Positions 1 through 9,515 of a stretch of DNA of 64,000 nucleotides are shown piece after piece (the first letter of the stretch is position 1; each line of letters opens with the position of its first letter). The DNA is from Ipomoea triloba (Eukaryota > Streptophyta > Magnoliopsida > Solanales > Convolvulaceae). The DNA is taken from NCBI RefSeq assembly GCF_003576645.1, contig NC_044931.1, positions 14,136,785 through 14,200,784 on the forward strand. The letters are read 5' to 3'. The notes under the pieces are model-generated. The model was not told the origin of the DNA. It saw nothing but the letters and a program-made list of their open reading frames with translations, and ran no database searches. The position numbers and the translations under genes were made by a program.

Positions 1-316
1 AGGCATGTCACATTTCATTTATTATTTTTTTTAAAAAGAAAAATAAAAATTAGATCAATAAATTATAAAAAGTTTTAATTAGATAGTTCAACTTGTCAAA
101 TTAATGAAATTGAGCCAATTAATTTTTCACATTAAAATAATTGAGCCAATTAACTTGTAAACATGCATTTGGTATAAATAAATCGAATAAAATTTACATG
201 CGATCCTAATTGGTACTGCAGTGACATCTATATTCGAATAAATAAATTAAAAATACAATTTAAACAAAAGAAATAAAATCTTCAAATGGAGAAACAAGGC
301 ATGACTTCTCCGTTAT
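1..316. other. AT-rich intergenic DNA, no gene seen
   Basis: This stretch is strongly AT-rich, with many short A and T runs and stop codons in all frames. I see no coding potential, RNA gene or recognisable repeat family in it. Confidence 0.7.
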
Positions 317-355
317 TTGGACGAAGAAGCTAATAGGTTGGGCTTCTTCGTCCAA
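317..355. repeat. Perfect 14-bp inverted repeat (hairpin), 11-nt loop
   Basis: The left arm TTGGACGAAGAAGC (317-330) is the exact reverse complement of the right arm at 342-355, with an 11-nt loop between them. The arms are richer in GC than the surrounding DNA. It could be the core of a small inverted-repeat element or a transcribed hairpin. No target-site duplication is obvious and no function is assigned. Confidence 0.8.
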
Positions 356-397
356 TCCAAATGAAGATATGTCTCGATTTTTTTTTTCTTACAAAAA

Positions 398-556
398 ATA
401 TTAATTTTATTGTTCCTACCACTTCTACAGTTCACTGACATCACTTTTTTTTCAATTCTTATATTTAATATAACAATATTAATTTTATTGTTCCTACCAC
501 TTCTACAGTTCACTGATATCACTTTTTTTATTTTAAATTCTTATATTTAATATAAC
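398..556. repeat. Direct duplication, two copies of about 78 bp
   Basis: A segment containing TTAATTTTATTGTTCC starts at 401 and again at 479, a 78-bp offset. The two copies match over nearly their whole length (roughly 398-475 and 476-556), apart from small changes in the T-run and one C/T difference. A short open frame on the minus strand across both copies repeats the same peptide because of this duplication, and is not treated as a gene. Confidence 0.8.
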
Positions 557-584
557 AATATATATATATCTCATTTAATGTAGC

Positions 585-712
585 TTGAAAGGTCAAACTT
601 TTGCTTACTGCGCACGAAGAGGAACCCCCTCACTGCCACTGGTGAGACTCGATCCCGAGTCATTGTTCTCAAACTCCACCCTTGTGACTAACTGCGTTGC
701 CCATGCAGGCAG
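585..712 (-). other. Possible tRNA-related SINE fragment (weak)
   Basis: This GC-richer island lies in AT-rich DNA. Read on the minus strand, 644-655 gives GGATCGAGTCTC, which matches the RNA polymerase III box B consensus (GGTTCGANTCC) at about 9 of 11 positions. About 34 nt upstream on the same strand, 689-703 has a weak box A-like sequence (GGGCAACGCAGTTAG). That spacing fits a tRNA-derived SINE head. No A-tail, terminal T-run or target-site duplication is clear, so the call is speculative. Confidence 0.2.
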
Positions 713-759
713 AAGATATCAAATATTGAACTTGGAGTTGAAGGTATTAAAGGGTCGTT

Positions 760-912
760 TACTCCATTTCTCTGTTTTTCCTTTTCCAGTTTTCCTTCTC
801 CATTCTTCCAGTTTTCCATTTCTCCATTCTTCCAGTTTTTCATTTCTCTAATTTTTTATTTTATTTCTCCATTCTTTCAGTTTTTCATTTCTCTAATTTT
901 TTTATTTTATTA
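760..912. repeat. Pyrimidine-rich low-complexity tract
   Basis: The plus strand is almost entirely T and C here, with imperfect repeats of a CTCCATTCTTCCAG-like motif (near 797, 821 and 865) joined by T-rich stretches. It is a simple-sequence, polypyrimidine tract. The open frame that starts at 585 reads through it and is a by-product. Confidence 0.75.
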
Positions 913-917
913 AATAC

Positions 918-950
<33 letters not shown>
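918..950. repeat. (AAT)11 microsatellite
   Basis: This is a trinucleotide repeat of 11 perfect AAT units, directly before the first copy of the duplicated 64-bp element. A shorter AAT-rich stretch (about 1042-1060) precedes the second copy in the same way. Confidence 0.95.
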
Positions 951-1125
951 TGATAGTTGAAGGATTATGAGTGATTAACTTTGGACTACGGACGATAATA
1001 ATTTGAAAGTCGAAGGACCGTAGGTGATCAATAATAAGAATTTAATAATAATAATAATATTTGATAGTTGAAGGATCATGGGTGATTAACTTTGAACTAG
1101 GGATGGTAACAATTTGAATGTCGAA
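951..1125. repeat. Imperfect direct repeat, 64-bp copies 111 bp apart
   Basis: The sequence starting TGATAGTTGAAGGAT occurs at 951-1014 and 1062-1125 with about a dozen differences. Each copy follows an AAT-rich stretch, so the repeating module appears to be AAT tract plus 64-bp element. I do not recognise the family. Confidence 0.75.
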
Positions 1126-1220
1126 ATAATAAAGGCATATTATAAACAATATTAAAGATAAATTAAAAAGGAACGGAAATTAAAAATGAAACGGAAATAT
1201 TTCAATAATAATATTCTACA

Positions 1221-2220
1221 NNNNNNNNNNNNNNNNNNNNNNNNNNNNNNNNNNNNNNNNNNNNNNNNNNNNNNNNNNNNNNNNNNNNNNNNNNNNNNNN
1301 NNNNNNNNNNNNNNNNNNNNNNNNNNNNNNNNNNNNNNNNNNNNNNNNNNNNNNNNNNNNNNNNNNNNNNNNNNNNNNNNNNNNNNNNNNNNNNNNNNNN
1401 NNNNNNNNNNNNNNNNNNNNNNNNNNNNNNNNNNNNNNNNNNNNNNNNNNNNNNNNNNNNNNNNNNNNNNNNNNNNNNNNNNNNNNNNNNNNNNNNNNNN
1501 NNNNNNNNNNNNNNNNNNNNNNNNNNNNNNNNNNNNNNNNNNNNNNNNNNNNNNNNNNNNNNNNNNNNNNNNNNNNNNNNNNNNNNNNNNNNNNNNNNNN
1601 NNNNNNNNNNNNNNNNNNNNNNNNNNNNNNNNNNNNNNNNNNNNNNNNNNNNNNNNNNNNNNNNNNNNNNNNNNNNNNNNNNNNNNNNNNNNNNNNNNNN
1701 NNNNNNNNNNNNNNNNNNNNNNNNNNNNNNNNNNNNNNNNNNNNNNNNNNNNNNNNNNNNNNNNNNNNNNNNNNNNNNNNNNNNNNNNNNNNNNNNNNNN
1801 NNNNNNNNNNNNNNNNNNNNNNNNNNNNNNNNNNNNNNNNNNNNNNNNNNNNNNNNNNNNNNNNNNNNNNNNNNNNNNNNNNNNNNNNNNNNNNNNNNNN
1901 NNNNNNNNNNNNNNNNNNNNNNNNNNNNNNNNNNNNNNNNNNNNNNNNNNNNNNNNNNNNNNNNNNNNNNNNNNNNNNNNNNNNNNNNNNNNNNNNNNNN
2001 NNNNNNNNNNNNNNNNNNNNNNNNNNNNNNNNNNNNNNNNNNNNNNNNNNNNNNNNNNNNNNNNNNNNNNNNNNNNNNNNNNNNNNNNNNNNNNNNNNNN
2101 NNNNNNNNNNNNNNNNNNNNNNNNNNNNNNNNNNNNNNNNNNNNNNNNNNNNNNNNNNNNNNNNNNNNNNNNNNNNNNNNNNNNNNNNNNNNNNNNNNNN
2201 NNNNNNNNNNNNNNNNNNNN
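1221..2220. other. Assembly gap, 1000 N
   Basis: This is a run of exactly 1000 N, so it is probably a placeholder of unknown size. It separates AT-rich unique DNA from the 95-bp satellite, and the satellite probably extends into it. Confidence 0.99.
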
Positions 2221-2762
2221 TCAACCGTGCCTCCCTGAAAAGGGAGTGCGAGAAAGAAGTCATAAGGTTGGTTTTTTGGTTAGGCCGGAGTTCTGGAAAT
2301 GGAGTCGGCACTCGGTCAACTGTGCCTCCCTGAAAAGGGAGTGCGAGAAAGAGGTCATAAGTTTGGTGTTTTGGTTAGGCCAGAGTTCTGGAAATGGAGT
2401 CGGCACTCGGTCAACCGTGCCTCCCTGAAAAGGGAGTGCGAGAAAGAGGTCATAAGTTTGGTGTATTGGTTAGGCCGGAGTCCTGAAAATGGTGTCGGCA
2501 CTCGGTCAACCGTGCCTCCCTGAAAAGGGAGTGCGAGAAAGAAGTCATAAGGTTGGTGTTTTGGTTAGGCCGGAGTCCTGAAAATGGAGTTTGCACTCGG
2601 TCAACCGTGCATCCCTGAAAAGGGAGTGTGAGAAAGAAGTCATAAGGTTGGTGTTTTGGTTAGGCCGGAGTCCTAGCAATGGAGTCGGCACTCGGTCAAC
2701 CGTGCCTCCCTGAAAAGGGAGTGGGAGAAAGAAGTCATAAGGTTGGTGTTTTGGTTAAGCGG

Positions 2763-2816
2763 NNNNNNNNNNNNNNNNNNNNNNNNNNNNNNNNNNNNNN
2801 NNNNNNNNNNNNNNNN
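2763..2816. other. Assembly gap, 54 N
   Basis: The gap lies inside the 95-bp satellite. The flanking unit phases (2705 and 2818) are 113 bp apart, which is not a multiple of 95, so the N count is not the true size. Confidence 0.99.
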
Positions 2817-3765
2817 GCCTCCCTGAAAAGGGAGTGGGAGAAAGAAGTCATAAGGTTGGTGTTTTGGTTAAGTCGGAGTCTTGAAAATGGAGTCGGTACT
2901 CGGTCAACCGTGCCTCCCTGAAAAGGGAGTGCGAGAAAGAAGTCATAAGGTTGGTGTTTTGGTTAGGCCGGAGTCCTAACAATGGAGTCGGCACTCGATC
3001 AACCGTGCCTCCCTGAAAAGAGTGTGCGAGAAAGAGGTCATAAGTTTGGTGTTTTGGTTAGGCGGAGTCCTGAAAATGGAGTCGGCACTCGGTCAACCGT
3101 GCCTCCCTGAAAAGGGAGTGCGAGAAAGAAGTCATAAGGTTGGTGTTTTGGTTAGGCCGGAGTCCTAACAATGGAGTCGGCACTCGATCAACCGTGCCTC
3201 CCTGAAAAGAGTGTGCGAGAAAGAGGTCATAAGTTTGGTGTTTTGGTTAGGCGGAGTCCTGAAAATGGAGTCGGCACTCGGTCAACCGTGCCACCCTAAA
3301 AAGGGACTGTGAGAAAGAAGTCATAAGGTTGGTGTTTTGGTTAGTCCGGAGTCCTGAAAATGGAGCCGGCACTCGGTCAACCGTGCCTCCCTGAAAAGAG
3401 TGTGCGAGAAAGAGGTCATAAGTTTGGTGTTTTGGTTAGGCGGAGTCCTGAAAATGGAGTCGGCACTCGGTCAACCGTGCCACCCTAAAAAGGGACTGTG
3501 AGAAAGAAGTCATAAGGTTGGTGTTTTGGTTAGTCCGGAGTCCTGAAAATGGAGCCGGCACTCGGTCAACCGTGCCTCCCTGAAAAGGGAGTGGGAGAAA
3601 GAAGTCATAAGGTTGGTGTTTTGGTTAAGCCGGAGTCTTGAAAATGAAGTTGGTACTCGATCAACCGTGCCTCCCTGAAAAGGGAGTGCGAGAAAGAAGT
3701 CATAAGGTTGGTGTTTTGGTTAGACCGGAGTTCTGGAAATGGAGTCGGCACTCGGTCAACCGTGC

Positions 3766-3955
3766 NNNNNNNNNNNNNNNNNNNNNNNNNNNNNNNNNNN
3801 NNNNNNNNNNNNNNNNNNNNNNNNNNNNNNNNNNNNNNNNNNNNNNNNNNNNNNNNNNNNNNNNNNNNNNNNNNNNNNNNNNNNNNNNNNNNNNNNNNNN
3901 NNNNNNNNNNNNNNNNNNNNNNNNNNNNNNNNNNNNNNNNNNNNNNNNNNNNNNN
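3766..3955. other. Assembly gap, 190 N
   Basis: The gap lies inside the 95-bp satellite. The flanking phases (3765 and 4007) are 242 bp apart, again out of register with 95 bp. Confidence 0.99.
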
Positions 3956-4075
3956 TTTTGGTTAGGCCGGAGTCCTGAAAATGGAGTCGGCACTCGGTCA
4001 ACCGTGCCTCCCTGAAAAGGTAGTGCGAGAAAGAAGTCATAAGGTTGGTGTTTTGGTTAGGCCGGAGTCTTGAAA

Positions 4076-5075
4076 NNNNNNNNNNNNNNNNNNNNNNNNN
4101 NNNNNNNNNNNNNNNNNNNNNNNNNNNNNNNNNNNNNNNNNNNNNNNNNNNNNNNNNNNNNNNNNNNNNNNNNNNNNNNNNNNNNNNNNNNNNNNNNNNN
4201 NNNNNNNNNNNNNNNNNNNNNNNNNNNNNNNNNNNNNNNNNNNNNNNNNNNNNNNNNNNNNNNNNNNNNNNNNNNNNNNNNNNNNNNNNNNNNNNNNNNN
4301 NNNNNNNNNNNNNNNNNNNNNNNNNNNNNNNNNNNNNNNNNNNNNNNNNNNNNNNNNNNNNNNNNNNNNNNNNNNNNNNNNNNNNNNNNNNNNNNNNNNN
4401 NNNNNNNNNNNNNNNNNNNNNNNNNNNNNNNNNNNNNNNNNNNNNNNNNNNNNNNNNNNNNNNNNNNNNNNNNNNNNNNNNNNNNNNNNNNNNNNNNNNN
4501 NNNNNNNNNNNNNNNNNNNNNNNNNNNNNNNNNNNNNNNNNNNNNNNNNNNNNNNNNNNNNNNNNNNNNNNNNNNNNNNNNNNNNNNNNNNNNNNNNNNN
4601 NNNNNNNNNNNNNNNNNNNNNNNNNNNNNNNNNNNNNNNNNNNNNNNNNNNNNNNNNNNNNNNNNNNNNNNNNNNNNNNNNNNNNNNNNNNNNNNNNNNN
4701 NNNNNNNNNNNNNNNNNNNNNNNNNNNNNNNNNNNNNNNNNNNNNNNNNNNNNNNNNNNNNNNNNNNNNNNNNNNNNNNNNNNNNNNNNNNNNNNNNNNN
4801 NNNNNNNNNNNNNNNNNNNNNNNNNNNNNNNNNNNNNNNNNNNNNNNNNNNNNNNNNNNNNNNNNNNNNNNNNNNNNNNNNNNNNNNNNNNNNNNNNNNN
4901 NNNNNNNNNNNNNNNNNNNNNNNNNNNNNNNNNNNNNNNNNNNNNNNNNNNNNNNNNNNNNNNNNNNNNNNNNNNNNNNNNNNNNNNNNNNNNNNNNNNN
5001 NNNNNNNNNNNNNNNNNNNNNNNNNNNNNNNNNNNNNNNNNNNNNNNNNNNNNNNNNNNNNNNNNNNNNNNNNNN
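4076..5075. other. Assembly gap, 1000 N
   Basis: This placeholder-sized gap is where the right edge of the 95-bp satellite is lost. Confidence 0.99.
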
Positions 5076-5495
5076 TTGTTAATTACGGAGTATTTTTTTA
5101 TGGAAGAAATTTTGATCATTAAAATGATATTTTTATTTACAAGTTAAAATATTTTATTTATATTTATTTTTTTTTTGAGGAAATTTATATTTATTTTTTA
5201 GGTTGTAAAATTTAATCATTAATTATTCGATATTAGAAAATCGATATGATCGATAATACAAAACTAATATAGAATAATAAACATTTTTATTTTATTTGTG
5301 AAAACTAATATCAAATCGGATTTCAATAGTGTTATGGTAATATTGAATGAGTTATTGAGTATATAATCAATGGAAGCAATTTAAACTACCCTGTCATATT
5401 TTACCCCTAATACTCGCCCTGTAAAAGTAAAAGTCTCAATAACTTCTATAGTCTTCACACCCAATAGCCCTTTCAAGTTTTTTCTTTAACCTATG
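5076..5495. other. AT-rich intergenic DNA, no gene seen
   Basis: This is AT-rich unique sequence with no open frame of note and no RNA gene or repeat family that I recognise. Confidence 0.65.
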
Positions 5496-5642
5496 TGTAA
5501 CACCCCAATTTTCACATCTTGGATTTATTACAAAATCCCTAATAATACAATACATTGCGGAAGCATCAAACCAGCAGAAAACTGGGTGTTACCGCCACAC
5601 TTAGGTATCTCTCCTATACCCAAACGCTAAGGCTAAACTTAC
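5496..5642 (+). mobile_element. Possible Ty3/gypsy-type LTR edge
   Basis: The sequence from 5496 begins TGTAACACCCC, a common start of plant Ty3/gypsy LTRs, and then contains TTGCGGAAGCATC, a stretch also familiar from such LTRs. GTAACACCC (5497-5505) is repeated in inverted orientation as GGGTGTTAC at 5584-5592. The rest is lost in the gap, so no second LTR, primer-binding site or coding region can be seen. The assignment rests on recalled family resemblance. Confidence 0.4.
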
Positions 5643-6642
5643 NNNNNNNNNNNNNNNNNNNNNNNNNNNNNNNNNNNNNNNNNNNNNNNNNNNNNNNNNN
5701 NNNNNNNNNNNNNNNNNNNNNNNNNNNNNNNNNNNNNNNNNNNNNNNNNNNNNNNNNNNNNNNNNNNNNNNNNNNNNNNNNNNNNNNNNNNNNNNNNNNN
5801 NNNNNNNNNNNNNNNNNNNNNNNNNNNNNNNNNNNNNNNNNNNNNNNNNNNNNNNNNNNNNNNNNNNNNNNNNNNNNNNNNNNNNNNNNNNNNNNNNNNN
5901 NNNNNNNNNNNNNNNNNNNNNNNNNNNNNNNNNNNNNNNNNNNNNNNNNNNNNNNNNNNNNNNNNNNNNNNNNNNNNNNNNNNNNNNNNNNNNNNNNNNN
6001 NNNNNNNNNNNNNNNNNNNNNNNNNNNNNNNNNNNNNNNNNNNNNNNNNNNNNNNNNNNNNNNNNNNNNNNNNNNNNNNNNNNNNNNNNNNNNNNNNNNN
6101 NNNNNNNNNNNNNNNNNNNNNNNNNNNNNNNNNNNNNNNNNNNNNNNNNNNNNNNNNNNNNNNNNNNNNNNNNNNNNNNNNNNNNNNNNNNNNNNNNNNN
6201 NNNNNNNNNNNNNNNNNNNNNNNNNNNNNNNNNNNNNNNNNNNNNNNNNNNNNNNNNNNNNNNNNNNNNNNNNNNNNNNNNNNNNNNNNNNNNNNNNNNN
6301 NNNNNNNNNNNNNNNNNNNNNNNNNNNNNNNNNNNNNNNNNNNNNNNNNNNNNNNNNNNNNNNNNNNNNNNNNNNNNNNNNNNNNNNNNNNNNNNNNNNN
6401 NNNNNNNNNNNNNNNNNNNNNNNNNNNNNNNNNNNNNNNNNNNNNNNNNNNNNNNNNNNNNNNNNNNNNNNNNNNNNNNNNNNNNNNNNNNNNNNNNNNN
6501 NNNNNNNNNNNNNNNNNNNNNNNNNNNNNNNNNNNNNNNNNNNNNNNNNNNNNNNNNNNNNNNNNNNNNNNNNNNNNNNNNNNNNNNNNNNNNNNNNNNN
6601 NNNNNNNNNNNNNNNNNNNNNNNNNNNNNNNNNNNNNNNNNN
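5643..6642. other. Assembly gap, 1000 N
   Basis: This placeholder-sized gap lies between the possible LTR edge and the copia-related 3' region. Confidence 0.99.
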
Positions 6643-6852
6643 ATATTTTAAAATAAGCATGCTCCCACTAATCAAGATAATGCCCTTAAGTGCGAAAAAC
6701 CGTCAGTAACCGATAACCACGTGGCTAGCATTTATGTCCAAAGATAGCCGTTCCACCTCATATATCCGTTGAGCTTATCAAATTCACCTTTCGAAGGTGA
6801 ATGATCTTCCTCATGAGTTTAAGGATCTTCCCCCTGAGTGATTGATCCCTAA
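6643..6852 (-). mobile_element. Probable 3' non-coding region of the Ty1/copia element
   Basis: This segment lies downstream, on the minus strand, of the copia RNase H end and across a 187-N gap. On the minus strand it carries two imperfect copies of a purine-rich motif 21 bp apart: ACTCAGGGGGAAGATC (6824-6839) and ACTCATGAGGAAGATC (6803-6818). CTCAGGGGGA-type repeats near the polypurine tract are known from some plant copia elements, so this may be the region just before the 3' LTR. An 8-bp stem with a 3-nt loop lies at 6783-6801. No LTR boundary is visible. Confidence 0.45.
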
Positions 6853-7039
6853 NNNNNNNNNNNNNNNNNNNNNNNNNNNNNNNNNNNNNNNNNNNNNNNN
6901 NNNNNNNNNNNNNNNNNNNNNNNNNNNNNNNNNNNNNNNNNNNNNNNNNNNNNNNNNNNNNNNNNNNNNNNNNNNNNNNNNNNNNNNNNNNNNNNNNNNN
7001 NNNNNNNNNNNNNNNNNNNNNNNNNNNNNNNNNNNNNNN
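6853..7039. other. Assembly gap, 187 N
   Basis: The gap lies a few bases past the stop codon of the copia pol fragment. Confidence 0.99.
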
Positions 7040-7046
7040 TGACCAT

Positions 7047-7321
7047 TCAACCCAACTCTATCATTCCCAATTCTAACCTTAGTTGAGAGAATCTATTTTC
7101 ACATAACGCTTTTGTGAAAATATCTGCTAGTTGCTCCTCCGTTGCAACATATTCCAAAGTGATGTCCTTTTTCTCAACGTGGTCTCGGATGAAGTGATAC
7201 TTAATATCAATATGCTTTGTTCTAGAGTGTAACACTGGGTTGTGGGTGATGGCAATAGCACTTGTATTGTCACACATAATTTTAACCTCCTTACACTCAA
7301 CACCATAATCCATTAGCTGTT
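7047..7321 (-). CDS. Ty1/copia retrotransposon Pol, RNase H C-terminal fragment
   Basis: This is the last 91 codons of a copia-type Gag-Pol polyprotein, open at the 5' side into a gap (7322) and ending with TGA at 7047-7049. The RNase H domain degrades the RNA strand of the RNA:DNA hybrid during reverse transcription. Visible family motifs are CDNTSAIAI, with the conserved Asp of the RNase H core, then NPVLHSRTKHIDIKYHFIRD, then EEQLADIFTKAL and RFSQLRLELGM near the end. These are the usual order and spacing for the C-terminus of plant copia polyproteins. The visible part has no frameshift or internal stop, so the copy may be fairly young, but gag, protease, integrase and most of reverse transcriptase are unseen. 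The copia lineage is not assigned. It lies on the same strand as the 5S genes, with a 1000-N gap between. Confidence 0.93.
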
Positions 7322-8321
7322 NNNNNNNNNNNNNNNNNNNNNNNNNNNNNNNNNNNNNNNNNNNNNNNNNNNNNNNNNNNNNNNNNNNNNNNNNNNNNNN
7401 NNNNNNNNNNNNNNNNNNNNNNNNNNNNNNNNNNNNNNNNNNNNNNNNNNNNNNNNNNNNNNNNNNNNNNNNNNNNNNNNNNNNNNNNNNNNNNNNNNNN
7501 NNNNNNNNNNNNNNNNNNNNNNNNNNNNNNNNNNNNNNNNNNNNNNNNNNNNNNNNNNNNNNNNNNNNNNNNNNNNNNNNNNNNNNNNNNNNNNNNNNNN
7601 NNNNNNNNNNNNNNNNNNNNNNNNNNNNNNNNNNNNNNNNNNNNNNNNNNNNNNNNNNNNNNNNNNNNNNNNNNNNNNNNNNNNNNNNNNNNNNNNNNNN
7701 NNNNNNNNNNNNNNNNNNNNNNNNNNNNNNNNNNNNNNNNNNNNNNNNNNNNNNNNNNNNNNNNNNNNNNNNNNNNNNNNNNNNNNNNNNNNNNNNNNNN
7801 NNNNNNNNNNNNNNNNNNNNNNNNNNNNNNNNNNNNNNNNNNNNNNNNNNNNNNNNNNNNNNNNNNNNNNNNNNNNNNNNNNNNNNNNNNNNNNNNNNNN
7901 NNNNNNNNNNNNNNNNNNNNNNNNNNNNNNNNNNNNNNNNNNNNNNNNNNNNNNNNNNNNNNNNNNNNNNNNNNNNNNNNNNNNNNNNNNNNNNNNNNNN
8001 NNNNNNNNNNNNNNNNNNNNNNNNNNNNNNNNNNNNNNNNNNNNNNNNNNNNNNNNNNNNNNNNNNNNNNNNNNNNNNNNNNNNNNNNNNNNNNNNNNNN
8101 NNNNNNNNNNNNNNNNNNNNNNNNNNNNNNNNNNNNNNNNNNNNNNNNNNNNNNNNNNNNNNNNNNNNNNNNNNNNNNNNNNNNNNNNNNNNNNNNNNNN
8201 NNNNNNNNNNNNNNNNNNNNNNNNNNNNNNNNNNNNNNNNNNNNNNNNNNNNNNNNNNNNNNNNNNNNNNNNNNNNNNNNNNNNNNNNNNNNNNNNNNNN
8301 NNNNNNNNNNNNNNNNNNNNN
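7322..8321. other. Assembly gap, 1000 N
   Basis: This placeholder-sized gap hides the junction between the copia element and the left edge of the 5S array. Confidence 0.99.
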
Positions 8322-8330
8322 AAGAGGGTG

Positions 8331-8450
8331 GGGGATGCAACACGAGGACTTCCCAGGGGGTCACCCATCCTAGTACTACTCTCACCCAAGCACGCTTCAC
8401 TTCGGAGTTCTGATGGGATTCGATGCATTAGTGCTGGTATGATCGCATCC
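8331..8450 (-). rRNA. 5S rRNA gene, diverged edge copy
   Basis: This is the first complete 5S gene after the left gap, 120 bp. Compared with the array consensus it has C28T and G31A (which removes the BamHI site), T53G inside the A box and C67T at the start of the intermediate element. Two internal promoter elements are changed, so it may be poorly transcribed. Its spacer also differs (GGTAGGACCC where most units have GATAGTACCC). Confidence 0.93.
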
Positions 8451-8586
8451 GTCACGTACTGCGCGCAAAATGTACTTGACCCTCTCTCTCCGCGCAACTT
8501 CTCTCGCTTAGCGGTTTAGCGGTTTAAAAGGGTAGGACCCTTAGCGAGCGGTCCAGCGGGTTAAAAGAAAGATTAAAAAGAGGGGG

Positions 8587-8619
8587 GGGGATGCAACACG
8601 AGGACTTCCCAGGGGGTCC
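8587..8619 (-). pseudogene. 5S rRNA gene remnant, 87-bp internal deletion
   Basis: Only 33 bp of the gene remain: G1, G2 and positions 90-120. Positions 3-89 are missing, which removes the A box, the intermediate element and most of the C box, so no internal promoter is left. The unit is 169 bp (256 minus 87). The deletion ends share TC, consistent with a short-microhomology event. Confidence 0.93.
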
Positions 8620-8755
8620 GTCACGTATTGCGCGCAAAATGTACTTGACCCTTTCTCTCCGCGCAACTTCTCTCGCTTAGCGGTTTAGCGGTTTAAAAGG
8701 GTAGGACCCTTAGCGAGCGGTCCAGCGGGTTAAAAGAAAGATTAAAAAGAGGGGG

Positions 8756-8875
8756 GGGGATGCAACACGAGGACTTCCCAGGGGGTCACCCATCCTAGTA
8801 CTACTCTCGCCCAAGCACGCTTGACTTCAGAGTTCTGATGGGATCCGGTGCATTAGTGCTGGTATGATCGCACCC
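8756..8875 (-). rRNA. 5S rRNA gene, variant (A3G, C47T, T53C)
   Basis: This is a full-length 120-bp copy. A3G weakens a helix I pair (A3 with U116), and T53C lies in the A box. C47T and T53C are shared with the next unit, which suggests recent common descent. Confidence 0.94.
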
Positions 8876-9011
8876 GTCACGTACTGCGCGCAAAATGTAC
8901 TTGACCCTCTCTCTCCGCGCAACTTCTCTCGCTTAGCGGTTTAGCGGTTTAAAAGGATAGTACCCTTAGCGAGCGGTCCAGCGGTTTAAAAGAAAGATTA
9001 AAAAGAGGGTG

Positions 9012-9131
9012 GGGGATGCAACACGAGGACTTCCCAGGGGGTCACCCATCCTAGTACTACTCTCGCCCAAGCACGCTTGACTTCAGAGTTCTGATGGGAT
9101 CCGGTGCATTAGTGCTGGTATGATCGCATCC
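9012..9131 (-). rRNA. 5S rRNA gene, variant (C47T, T53C)
   Basis: This is a full-length copy. Besides the two gene changes, the 5' flank has G to A at -3 (GTAAC instead of GTGAC before +1). The C at -1 is kept. Confidence 0.94.
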
Positions 9132-9267
9132 GTTACGTACTGCGCGCAAAATGTACTTGACCCTCTCTCTCCGCGCAACTTCTCTCGCTTAGCGGTTTAG
9201 CGGTTTAAAAGGATAGTAGCCTTAGCGAGCGGTCCAGCGGGTTAAAAGAAAGATTAAAAAGAGAGTG

Positions 9268-9387
9268 GGGGATGCAACACGAGGACCTCCCAGGGGGTCA
9301 CCCATCCTAATACTACTCTCGCCCAAGCACGCTTGACTTCGGAGGTCTGATGGGATCCGGTGCATTAGTGCTGGTATGATCGCATCC
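9268..9387 (-). rRNA. 5S rRNA gene, variant (A43C, T53C, A101G)
   Basis: This is a full-length copy with an A box T53C change and A101G near the 3' end, plus a further change in the stretch read ATCCTAATAC on the plus strand. Its unit is 248 bp, because one copy of the 8-bp GCGGTTTA spacer motif is missing. Confidence 0.94.
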
Positions 9388-9515
9388 GTTACGTACTGCG
9401 CGCAAAATGTACTTGACCCTCTCTCTCCGCGCAACTTCTCTCGCTTAGCGGTTTAAAAGGATAGTACCCTTAGCGAGCGGTCCAGCGGTTTAAAAGAAAG
9501 ATTAAAAAGAGGGTG

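Larger units (their letters stand above)
2221..4075. repeat. 95-bp tandem satellite with higher-order structure
   Basis: Tandem units of 94-95 bp can be phased on the motif CCTCCCTGAAAAGGGAG, which starts at 2230, 2325, 2420, 2515, 2610 and 2705, and again from 2818 to 3765 and at 4007. Most units contain a perfect hairpin, CTCCCT-GAAA-AGGGAG. Units from 2913 to 3574 alternate between diagnostic variants, giving dimers of about 189 bp. Two internal gaps (2763-2816 and 3766-3955) break the array, and both of its ends lie in 1000-N gaps, so its true length is unknown. Short open frames in it repeat the same peptide and are by-products. I do not recognise the satellite family. Confidence 0.95.

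Noticed and set aside
313..522. 69-codon minus-strand open frame
   Set aside because: It is created by the 78-bp duplication in AT-rich DNA and repeats the same peptide. No family is recognised.
585..851. 88-codon plus-strand open frame
   Set aside because: It starts at a non-ATG codon and runs into a low-complexity pyrimidine tract. No family is recognised.
2246..4015. Short open frames in the 95-bp satellite (VGVLVRPEFWKWSRHS-like peptides)
   Set aside because: They repeat with the satellite unit, run into gaps and have no family resemblance.
1186..8497. Long open frames made mostly of X
   Set aside because: They are open only because they cross runs of N.
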